Shown here: positions 55,072 through 62,377 of the stretch, one piece after another
Layout: each line of letters begins with the position of its first letter
Position numbering within the stretch: the stretch's first letter is position 1
From: Roseibium album
Lineage (GTDB): Bacteria > Pseudomonadota > Alphaproteobacteria > Rhizobiales > Stappiaceae
Assembly: GCF_001404515.1 (NCBI RefSeq)
Contig: NZ_CXWE01000006.1
Coordinates: 124,001 to 188,000 of the forward strand
Length of the DNA stretch: 64,000 nt
Direction of reading: 5' to 3'
Notes under the pieces: generated by a model
What the model was told of the DNA's origin: nothing
What the model saw: the letters and a program-made list of their open reading frames with translations, nothing else
The model's database searches: none
Translations under genes and position numbers: made by a program

Positions 55072-56079
55072 ATGGGTACGAAGACAATCCGTCCGGCCAT
55101 CCCAACGCCGTTCACCAGAATGGTCGGAGTAGATCATCCCATCGTGCTCGCCCCAATGGCAGGAGCCGTGGAAAGCGATCTGGCCGCCGCCGTTGGAAAC
55201 GCAGGCGGGTATCCAATCATGCCTTGCTCCTGGAGCAGCAAGGAGACCATTGACACCGAACTGGCAAACCTGCGCGCAAAGACTGACGCACCATTTGCCG
55301 TCAATCTTTGCCTGGACATGCCCCAGGACGCGCGGCTGGAGTATTGCCTGTCACATCGCCCCAATGCAGTTCATTTCTTTTGGGGGGACGCTGCTCCCTT
55401 TGTAGAGCACGTCCATGCAAACGGGGCGTTGGTGATGCAGACCGTTTCAACCTCCAAAGAGGCGAAACGTGCCGTTGAGGCCGGCGTAGATGTGTTGATC
55501 GCACAAGGTTGGGAGGCTGGCGGACATGTTAAAGGCACAGTCGCGACATTGCCCCTGCTTCCCGCTGTGGCAGATGCTGCGGGATCAGTTCCCGTGTTGG
55601 CTGCAGGTGGTATCTCCGACGGACGCGGATTGGCGGCCGCACTATGTTTAGGGGCAAGCGGTGTTGTCATGGGGACCCGTTTTCTGGCGACGCCAGAAAG
55701 TGCAGCGCACGCTGATTACATCGCGCATGTCATTGCGGCCCAGCATTCGGACACAGTTCACGAAACCGACCTGTACAATGTCGGATGGTCAAATGCGGCA
55801 CATCGCGTGTTGCGCAACGCGTTAGCGGATCGCTGGCTTGAAGAAGGCCGTCCCGACAACCAGACACGCCATCGATCCGGTGAAATCATAGCCAAGCGAG
55901 GTGGCAACTCCATCACGGCCTATCAATCTACAACCCCTCACCACACGATGACTGGCGAGATTGAGGCGCTGTCAATGTGGGCCGGCCAAAGCGTTGGTCT
56001 GGTAAACAGCGTCGACCCCACCGGCGCCATTGTAGACAGCATTATGGCAAAGGCGCATGCCGCGTTGCGATTGCCTTAA
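55072..56079 (+). CDS. Nitronate monooxygenase-like FMN enzyme
   Basis: A 335-residue TIM-barrel protein of the 2-nitropropane dioxygenase family: PIVLAPMAGAVESDLAAAVGNAGG, VQ-like motif MQTVSTSKEAKRAVEAGVDVLIAQGWEAGGHVKG, VLAAGGISDGRGLAAALCLGASGVVMGTRF. The His in GGHVKG is the likely catalytic base of the class I type. It could oxidise nitronates or act as an enoyl-type reductase. AAGGAAA precedes the ATG. Shares a 4-bp overlap with the stop of the convergent HxlR gene. Confidence 0.9.
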   Translation: MGTKTIRPAIPTPFTRMVGVDHPIVLAPMAGAVESDLAAAVGNAGGYPIMPCSWSSKETIDTELANLRAKTDAPFAVNLCLDMPQDARLEYCLSHRPNAVHFFWGDAAPFVEHVHANGALVMQTVSTSKEAKRAVEAGVDVLIAQGWEAGGHVKGTVATLPLLPAVADAAGSVPVLAAGGISDGRGLAAALCLGASGVVMGTRFLATPESAAHADYIAHVIAAQHSDTVHETDLYNVGWSNAAHRVLRNALADRWLEEGRPDNQTRHRSGEIIAKRGGNSITAYQSTTPHHTMTGEIEALSMWAGQSVGLVNSVDPTGAIVDSIMAKAHAALRLP

Positions 56080-56777
56080 CGCGTGGCCAAAATTTCCTCG
56101 GCATTCGGCAGACTTGCAAAAATGCAATCGGAGAGCCAACTTGAAATGTTACGTGTCAGAGCGGTAGGCCCAGTGATCTCCATCGCTCCAGAAGCCTTGG
56201 CCGCCTTGTAGGTTGTGCGACCCAACCACGCGTCCGCCATCGCGCGAACCCTGGTTGTGATAAACACGTCAACATCCAGGCCCGGATCGGTGGTGCAGAC
56301 ATCAACACTGTCACCCTCAACCGTGATCCACCACTTTGGTTGCTCGTTGAAATCCGTAAACTGGAACAGGACAACCGTTTTGTTGCCGGGTAGATTGTCG
56401 GGAACGATGCTGCGCTGAAGATACAGCATCAGCAGTTCAACATCGTAATCCGCGTCGCTCATGAATGCCTTCGACCATTCCATGCCCCAGCTGCCCAGTG
56501 CCAACAAGATCGGCTGCAGTTGCCGACAGCTCGCGGTCGGTATGTATTCGTGACCCCGGCCTCCCTGGATACGACGCTTGTACACCAGGTCATACTCCTC
56601 CAAAGTGACCAATCTGCGCGTCAAGAGCGTGGGCGAAATTGCTCCCAACCCTCGCTGGAGTTCGGAGAACCGCGTGCTCCCCATCAACAGTTCGCGCACA
56701 ATCAGCATGGTCCATTTTTCGCCCAGAATCTCGGTCGATTTGGCGATTGGACACCACTGGCCATAGCTGTGCGACAT
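56076..56777 (-). CDS. HxlR-type winged-helix regulator with C-terminal SCP2-like domain
   Basis: A 233-residue protein. The HxlR domain covers about residues 1-105: CPIAKSTEILGEKWTMLIVRELLMGSTRFSELQRGLGAISPTLLTRRL. The C-terminal part (LFQFTDFNEQPKWWITVEGDSVDVCTTDPGLDVDVFITTRV) is SCP2-like and probably binds a ligand. It has one cysteine (about residue 9) in the position used for redox sensing in several HxlR proteins. GGAG precedes ATG at 56777. It is convergent with the flavin operon and divergent from the AhpD-like gene. Confidence 0.88.
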   Translation of the reverse strand: MSHSYGQWCPIAKSTEILGEKWTMLIVRELLMGSTRFSELQRGLGAISPTLLTRRLVTLEEYDLVYKRRIQGGRGHEYIPTASCRQLQPILLALGSWGMEWSKAFMSDADYDVELLMLYLQRSIVPDNLPGNKTVVLFQFTDFNEQPKWWITVEGDSVDVCTTDPGLDVDVFITTRVRAMADAWLGRTTYKAAKASGAMEITGPTALTRNISSWLSDCIFASLPNAEEILATR

Positions 56778-56806
56778 CAAGGTTACTCCAGAAAGTGTAG
56801 CAAGGC

Positions 56807-56835
56807 GCTCCAATCCGTATAGTGTTTTGCTCCAA
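56807..56835. promoter_or_regulatory. Direct repeat GCTCCAA in the HxlR/AhpD intergenic region
   Basis: Copies at 56807-56813 and 56829-56835 are 22 bp apart, about two helical turns, each preceded by AGTGT. They are a candidate HxlR target controlling both directions. Confidence 0.35.
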
Positions 56836-56922
56836 CTTGTAAAGCATCCAGTCTCGTCAGGGTCAGGTAACTCTCATTGCATCAGGCGGCCCAGTCGTGG
56901 GTCTGCAAACCGGAGAGAACAC

Positions 56923-57483
56923 ATGAACCTACCTATCCACACGGCCCAAACAGCAGCCCTTAAATCACGTGCGATTTTTGAAGCTATCACTCAAGCGCGC
57001 GGTTTCGTTCCCAACGTTTATGCCGTCTATGGCAGCCTTCCCGGCGCAATGAACGGATTTGTCGGGCTGACGGGTGCATTTGGCGACAGCAGCCTGTCTC
57101 CCGCCGAACGCGAAGTGGTCCAACTTGCGGTGAGTGTCGCCAACAGGTGCCGTTACTGCGTTGCTGGTCACACGGCATTTGCCGCTGACGCGGGTCTCAA
57201 AGACGCCCACGTCCGCGCGATGCGCGATGGCCGGGACCCTGATGATGATCGTCTTGGTGCCCTGGCGCGGTTTGCCCGGAAACTAACAACAGAACGCGGC
57301 CGAAATTGCGCCAAAGAACGCACGGATTTTCTGATGGCCGGTTACAGCCCGGATCAGGCTCTGGAAGTGATCATAGGCGTCGCAAACAAAACACTGAGCA
57401 ACATGACCGCCAACTTGCTGGAGCTGCCGCTCGATGAGAATTTTGCACCCTATGCATGGGATCCGAAGGTGGAAGCAGCATGA
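56923..57483 (+). CDS. AhpD-like carboxymuconolactone decarboxylase family protein
   Basis: A 186-residue all-helical protein: SPAEREVVQLAVSVANRCRYCVAGHTAFA carries the AhpD Cys-x2-Cys and downstream His used in peroxidase activity. The C-terminal half (YSPDQALEVIIGVANKTLSNMTANLL) is typical. It may serve as a thiol peroxidase or reductase partner. ATG at 56923 has GGAGAG upstream. With OsmC nearby, it adds to a likely peroxide or reactive-oxidant response under the HxlR regulator. Confidence 0.9.
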   Translation: MNLPIHTAQTAALKSRAIFEAITQARGFVPNVYAVYGSLPGAMNGFVGLTGAFGDSSLSPAEREVVQLAVSVANRCRYCVAGHTAFAADAGLKDAHVRAMRDGRDPDDDRLGALARFARKLTTERGRNCAKERTDFLMAGYSPDQALEVIIGVANKTLSNMTANLLELPLDENFAPYAWDPKVEAA

Positions 57484-57601
57484 GCTTTGCAGGTCGCGAA
57501 AAAGGCTGAAGATCGCTCAGGCATTGCTTGACAGTATCTGCTGCCCTTGATGTGCCCTCACTATATGCAAAAAGACCTGGGTCTCAGGCCGATCCTGCAA
57601 C

Positions 57602-57675
57602 GGACCTACCAAGCTTTCCAGGTCCTGACTTTCAAGTAGGGTGTTCAAGACGTTTCCTTTACGTCTTGTCCTACT
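57602..57675. other. Palindrome cluster at the end of the recycling operon
   Basis: GGACCT-12-AGGTCC (57602-57625), then AGTAGG and CAAGACG pairing with CGTCTTG and CCTACT (57635-57675). The last overlaps the stop codon of the sugar kinase gene. They could form a terminator or 3'-end stabilising structure, but there is no U-run. Confidence 0.55.
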
Positions 57676-58546
57676 CCCCGGCAGAGCGCTGTGCCAAGAG
57701 AATAGTGCCTGAGACCGCATCTCCGTCTGCCGGTTTCAAACGTCTGCGCACATCATGGGCAAGCCACGGCTCCAGAGGGCTTGCCAATCCACCGAGAAGA
57801 GAAACGCGTGGGGCTCCCTGTGCAAGCAGTGCGCGCACCAGGGTGTCTATCTCGCCAGCGGCAGCCTGAACGATCTGCCGGGCTGCCGGATCGCCCTGCT
57901 CGGCATGGCGCAATACCGTGGGAGCGAAGACGGCATAGTCGGTGGCTGTCGCCTGGTCCATCCACCTGACAACCTCCATCGGATCGTGCGAAAATTTTTT
58001 CATTACTTCCGCAAGTAGCGCCGTCTTATCCTCCCGGCCATCATGGGCGCGCAAGGCCGCGCGCACCGCGTTCAGCCCCAGATACGCACCGCTTCCCTCG
58101 TCGGAAATCGGGAAACCATAACCTCCAACACGGAGTTCCTGCCTGTCGACGAGTCCAATCCCCACCGAACCGGTTCCGGCGATGACAATCGCGCCGTCTT
58201 CACCGGAATGCGCTCCGAGACAGGCGCCCATTCCGTCATTGACGAAAACGATTCCCGCAAATTCATGTGGATGGTTCGAAAGGGCCTCCAGTACCCCTTT
58301 CCGGCTGAGACCCGCAAGTGCAACGCCGACCCGAACCTGTCCGAGAACCTCTTGTCCGAGACCAGCCTCGCTCATGGCATCTGCGCTCGCCGCCATGATC
58401 GCATCCCATGTCTTTTCGATTCCGAGCCGCGTCGCCGCCGGCCCGGCAAGACCCTGCCCGAGAACCCTTCCTGCCGCGTCTTCGATCCGCGCCCGGCAGC
58501 CCGTTCCGCCGCCGTCAACACCGAGGAAAAAGGGACCCTCCTTCAT
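57671..58546 (-). CDS. BadF/BadG/BcrA/BcrD-type ATPase, likely N-acetylglucosamine kinase
   Basis: A 291-residue ASKHA-fold kinase: ATP motif FLGVDGGGTGCRARI at the start, IVIAGTGSVGIGLV in the middle and LLGGLASPLEPWLA near the end. The family in this context usually phosphorylates GlcNAc or other amino sugars freed from peptidoglycan or chitin. Its ATG overlaps the murA stop by 4 bases. Last gene in the minus-strand operon. Exact sugar cannot be read from sequence. Confidence 0.85.
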   Translation of the reverse strand: MKEGPFFLGVDGGGTGCRARIEDAAGRVLGQGLAGPAATRLGIEKTWDAIMAASADAMSEAGLGQEVLGQVRVGVALAGLSRKGVLEALSNHPHEFAGIVFVNDGMGACLGAHSGEDGAIVIAGTGSVGIGLVDRQELRVGGYGFPISDEGSGAYLGLNAVRAALRAHDGREDKTALLAEVMKKFSHDPMEVVRWMDQATATDYAVFAPTVLRHAEQGDPAARQIVQAAAGEIDTLVRALLAQGAPRVSLLGGLASPLEPWLAHDVRRRLKPADGDAVSGTILLAQRSAGE

Positions 58547-59799
58547 GCCGTCAACCGCTCGATGTCGGCACCACAGCGCCTGAGCTTGTCATCAAGCTGC
58601 TCGTAACCCCGGTCGAGATGGTAGATCCGGTTGACAACCGTTTCCCCCTCCGCGGCGAGACCGGCCAGTACAAGGGAAACGGAAGCGCGCAGATCCGTCG
58701 CCATGACGCTTGTTCCGAACAACTCCGTTTTTCCACGGATCAGCGCACTTGGCCCCTGGAGCTTGATCTCGGCACCCAGACGGCAGAGTTCGGGCAGATG
58801 CATGAAGCGGTTTTCGAACACGGTCTCCCGGATGAGAGACGCACCTTCCGCGCAGGTCGCAAGGGCCATGAATTGCGCCTGAAGATCCGTCGGGAAACCT
58901 GGATACGGCTCCGTTGTCACGTCCGCTCCGGTGAGCGGGCCACGACGGGCAACCACCATGCCGCGATCACTCGGCCACACCTCCACCCCCATGGTCTCAA
59001 GAACCTGGACGACGGACGCGAGATGTTCCAACCGGGCGTTGAGCAATTCAAGCTCGCCGCCGGTAATCGCAGCTGCAACAGCATAGGTGCCGGCTTCGAT
59101 ACGGTCAGGAATGCAATGGTGCCGGGCAGCGCGCCAGCTCGTATCGCCGCTGACGAGTATGCGGTGCGTCCCCTCTCCTTCGATACGCGCACCCATGGCG
59201 CGCAGAAATGCAGCCAGATCGGCAATCTCCGGCTCCCGGGCAGCATTCAGGATTTCTGTCTCGCCCTTTGCCGTGGTACCGGCCATCATCGTTGCCGCAG
59301 TCGCCCCAACCGAAGGCCCGGGAAGCACGACCCGCGCGCCCCGTAGTCCATTCGGAGCGGAGGCGACAATTGTCCCGCGCTCAAGTGCGATTTCAGCACC
59401 GAGCATTTCAAGCGCGTGAATGTGCATATTCACCGGCCGGGCGCCGATCGCACATCCTCCAGGCAGAGAAACCTTGGCGTGACCGCAGCGCGCAAGCAAC
59501 GGCGCCAGCACCAGAACAGTCGCGCGCATGCGGCGCACCGTGTCGTAAGGGGTTTCCTGCTGCGACAGGTCCTTCGTGGTGATCACCACGCGGCCGATGC
59601 CCTTGTCCACCTCGGCATTATGGAAGGAGGCCAGCGTCAGCATCGTGTCGACATCGCGTACGGCAGGCAAGTTCGTCAACTCGACCGGATTGGGATTCAG
59701 CAATGCGGCGGCGATCTGGGGCAACGCAGCGTTCTTTGCGCCGGAAATGTCAACCACACCGCGCAGTACGTTGCCTCCCCTGATACGCAATCTATCCAT
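58543..59799 (-). CDS. murA: UDP-N-acetylglucosamine 1-carboxyvinyltransferase (MurA)
   Basis: A 418-residue enzyme that adds enolpyruvate from PEP to UDP-GlcNAc, the first committed step of peptidoglycan synthesis. The catalytic Cys116 lies in LPGGCAIGARPVNMHIHALE, and GAKNAALPQIAAALL, GATAATMMAGTTAKGETEILNAAREPE and TEPYPGFPTDLQAQFMAL are the other conserved blocks; nothing essential appears lost. The gene is inside a wall-fragment recycling operon, which is unusual because the housekeeping murA generally sits elsewhere. It may be a paralog. Overlaps the kinase gene at its end; starts 5 bp after the AnmK-GNAT gene. Confidence 0.93.
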   Translation of the reverse strand: MDRLRIRGGNVLRGVVDISGAKNAALPQIAAALLNPNPVELTNLPAVRDVDTMLTLASFHNAEVDKGIGRVVITTKDLSQQETPYDTVRRMRATVLVLAPLLARCGHAKVSLPGGCAIGARPVNMHIHALEMLGAEIALERGTIVASAPNGLRGARVVLPGPSVGATAATMMAGTTAKGETEILNAAREPEIADLAAFLRAMGARIEGEGTHRILVSGDTSWRAARHHCIPDRIEAGTYAVAAAITGGELELLNARLEHLASVVQVLETMGVEVWPSDRGMVVARRGPLTGADVTTEPYPGFPTDLQAQFMALATCAEGASLIRETVFENRFMHLPELCRLGAEIKLQGPSALIRGKTELFGTSVMATDLRASVSLVLAGLAAEGETVVNRIYHLDRGYEQLDDKLRRCGADIERLTA

Positions 59800-59804
59800 A
59801 TGCT

Positions 59805-61364
59805 TCAGCCCTTGTTTGTCGCTTCAAGCGATTTTCGCAGGAAAATCCGCGCCTGCCCTGCGGCAAAATCCGGTAGCTCACCGAAAACTTCGTAACCGGC
59901 CTTGCGATAGGCTGCGAGCCCCGATTCACTGAATGTATCGATCCAGGCGCCGGTGCAGCCCCGTTTCTGAGCGCGTTTCTCGGCCGCTTCCAGAAGCCGA
60001 ATTGCCATTCCCTGATTCCGATGTTTTTCCGCAACCCAGAGCCACTGGATGTAAAGATAGTTCCAAATCGTGAAGCCGAAAGCTCCGGCAATCACCTGCC
60101 CCTTCTGGTCGTGCAGCATGACCTGCAATTCGGACCGGTTCGGCTCTCCGACGAAGGCAGCGTTATAGGCGAAGAGATCCTCATGGATCGTCTGCCAGTG
60201 GTCGACCGGCGCGTCGGTGATCGTCAGGATCGGGTCACCGGGCCGGTTGGCACGCACAATCCGTCCTCCGCATTGCGGCGTCTCAACACCGGTGGTCGTC
60301 GGAAAGGAAATCGGCAGCCCGCGCAGCGTTCTTACCGCGAGCAAAGCGAAGCACTCTGCTTCGACGGCGTCCGAGCGCCAACCGTGATCTTCGGCTGCGA
60401 CGGCCTCGACCTTCGCGTAGGTCTCAAGCATTTTCATCATCGCCGGGTTCCAGCGCCCACCGCCGCAGACCACCAGGCGGGTCGGGCGTGTCGGCAGCGT
60501 GTCGAGACCGGCACCAACGGCTGCGGCTGAAAAGGCAGTCAAAGTCGCGGCACCATCTTCAAGGGACAGGTCTTCCACCCAGTCGTAGCCAAAGTCAAAA
60601 CGGTCCAGCGATTTCGGATAGGGCTGACTGAGATAAGGTATCGTCAGCCGCTCCGCCAAACGTGGCTCATCGACGGTTCCAGCGAGTGCATTCGCGCCAT
60701 CGCGGTCCATATCCCCGGCTCCCCTGGAGCGAACGAAATCGTTGATCGGCGCGTTGGCGGGACCGGTGTCAAAGGCTGCAATCTGCCCGTCACCAGAGAT
60801 CCAGGTGACATTGGCAACGCCGCCGAGATTCAACACTGCAGTGTCTTTCGGGCAACCCGCGCTGGCCAGAAGGGCCTTGTGGTAGATCGCTGACAGGGGT
60901 GCGCCCTGTCCGCCGGCGGCAATATCGGCCGAGCGGAAATCATAGGCAACATCCGTGCCCAGAAGTTGCGCCATCAACCGGCCATCACCCAGTTGGCGCG
61001 TTGCGCCGATACGCCCGGGAATCGGGGCACGATGAAGGACTGTCTGGCCGTGAAAACCGATGATGCCGATATCGGCCATGGTGAGCCCGGCAGCTTCGAC
61101 CACATTGCACACCGCATCTGCCTGGGCGCGGGAAATTGCCGCTTCCGCCTCGACAAAGATGTCCGGTTCCGGCCCGTCGAAGGCCCACGCACGCGCTTCG
61201 GCGAGCGTCTTTTCAAGCAGACGATTTGTTTCGTCCGGATAAGGGACCAGCTCATAGCTACCGAACTCGGTGATTGTCTCACCGTCGGTCTTCAACAGGG
61301 CCACGTCTATATAGCCGTCGAGGACGGTACCGGTCATCAGACCCACGGCCCAGATCGGTTCCAT
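59805..61364 (-). CDS. anmK: Anhydro-N-acetylmuramic acid kinase fused to a GNAT acetyltransferase
   Basis: A 519-residue fusion. Residues 1 to about 371 form AnmK: ATP motif [54 protein letters not shown] and the family's C-terminal [19 protein letters not shown]. The frame then continues without a stop through a short linker into a GNAT domain (about 378-513: [24 protein letters not shown] is the acetyl-CoA loop and helix; [19 protein letters not shown] the C-terminal strand). AnmK opens and phosphorylates anhydro-MurNAc during wall recycling. What the GNAT half acetylates is unknown. AnmK alone is normally about 370 residues, so the extra 148 are clearly additional. Starts 2 bp after the serine hydrolase gene. 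Confidence 0.92.
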   Translation of the reverse strand: MEPIWAVGLMTGTVLDGYIDVALLKTDGETITEFGSYELVPYPDETNRLLEKTLAEARAWAFDGPEPDIFVEAEAAISRAQADAVCNVVEAAGLTMADIGIIGFHGQTVLHRAPIPGRIGATRQLGDGRLMAQLLGTDVAYDFRSADIAAGGQGAPLSAIYHKALLASAGCPKDTAVLNLGGVANVTWISGDGQIAAFDTGPANAPINDFVRSRGAGDMDRDGANALAGTVDEPRLAERLTIPYLSQPYPKSLDRFDFGYDWVEDLSLEDGAATLTAFSAAAVGAGLDTLPTRPTRLVVCGGGRWNPAMMKMLETYAKVEAVAAEDHGWRSDAVEAECFALLAVRTLRGLPISFPTTTGVETPQCGGRIVRANRPGDPILTITDAPVDHWQTIHEDLFAYNAAFVGEPNRSELQVMLHDQKGQVIAGAFGFTIWNYLYIQWLWVAEKHRNQGMAIRLLEAAEKRAQKRGCTGAWIDTFSESGLAAYRKAGYEVFGELPDFAAGQARIFLRKSLEATNKG

Positions 61365-61366
61365 GT

Positions 61367-62374
61367 TCAGTCCTTCCCATAGATTGCATTGGCAACCGCC
61401 TGTCGCAGCGGGATGATGTCACTCTGCCTGAACCTGCTGGGATGCACCCGGTTGGTCAGAAGGGTCCAGGCATGTCCCGCCGCGAAGTCAATCCAGAGCC
61501 CTGTTCCGGTGAACCCGGTATGCCCGATGGTCTGGTCCGAGCATTGGCCGCCGCCTGACCAGTCCGGATGCGGCAATTCCCAGCCATGACCACGGGTTGA
61601 CCCGACCGGGGTCCGCAACAGGCGCGGATGACTGTCTCCAGCTGCTTCCTTGTCGAGAAGGTCTTGTGCAAAGTCCAGAACGGAGCTCACGGTACCGAAG
61701 AGGCCCGCATTGCCCGCGCCCTGAAGAGCGAAGCAATTCTCGTCATGAACCTCGCCGACGAGCACACGGCCGCGCCAGTTGCAATATTCGGTCGCTGCCG
61801 TGATGGGTGCCTTTCCGGAAAAGGCGAAGCCAAAGCCCGGATCCATGTCCCGTATCCGGCACCCTTCGAGCCGCTCGAGCCCGATGCCGAGCAGAATGAA
61901 ATTTATGCAGGAGTACACCGCCTCTCCACGGGGCCATTCATGCTGCAACACAAAGGCGCGCAAAAGGTCCGGATCACTGCCATAGGTATAGATCGGAAAG
62001 ACAGGTGGCAATCCTGTCTGGTGGCCAAGGCACTGGCGAATGGTCAGCTGCCGCTCCCATGCGGTGTCCGGGTGATATTGGCGCAGGTCCGGTATCAGCG
62101 TAGTGAGCGGCGCATCCAGATTGATGCGGCCCTCCCTGGCATGGCGCATTATCCGCTCGGTGGTTAAAATGACCTTGGAGAGAGAAGCCAGATCGAACCA
62201 CGTATCCACGGTCATCGGCCGGGATTCAGGCACGAGCTGCGCCTGGCCGGCGGCACGGGTCATCCGAGCGCCATCCCGTGAGACGAAGCCAAGAACGCCT
62301 CCCGGAACATTCCCTGAGGTCACGGCGGTCTCGAACCTGGCAAATGCAACATCGAAGGAGGCTTGTCTGTCCAA
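61367..62374 (-). CDS. Serine hydrolase, class C beta-lactamase / esterase-like
   Basis: A 335-residue penicillin-binding-protein-like hydrolase. Ser64-x2-Lys67 (SLSK), Tyr154 in [12 protein letters not shown], and [12 protein letters not shown] (the HxG box) form the catalytic set. The YSC triad replaces the usual YxN Asn with Cys; several esterase members lack Asn here too. No signal peptide, so it is probably cytoplasmic, in keeping with cleavage of imported muropeptides, D-amino-acid esters or peptides. It lies 3 bp after the ABC ATPase gene and 2 bp before anmK. Confidence 0.88.
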   Translation of the reverse strand: MDRQASFDVAFARFETAVTSGNVPGGVLGFVSRDGARMTRAAGQAQLVPESRPMTVDTWFDLASLSKVILTTERIMRHAREGRINLDAPLTTLIPDLRQYHPDTAWERQLTIRQCLGHQTGLPPVFPIYTYGSDPDLLRAFVLQHEWPRGEAVYSCINFILLGIGLERLEGCRIRDMDPGFGFAFSGKAPITAATEYCNWRGRVLVGEVHDENCFALQGAGNAGLFGTVSSVLDFAQDLLDKEAAGDSHPRLLRTPVGSTRGHGWELPHPDWSGGGQCSDQTIGHTGFTGTGLWIDFAAGHAWTLLTNRVHPSRFRQSDIIPLRQAVANAIYGKD

Positions 62375-62377
62375 GGA

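Noticed and set aside
58408..59346. A 312-codon plus-strand frame opposite murA
   Set aside because: Composition rich in Arg and Pro with no domain; it is a shadow of murA.
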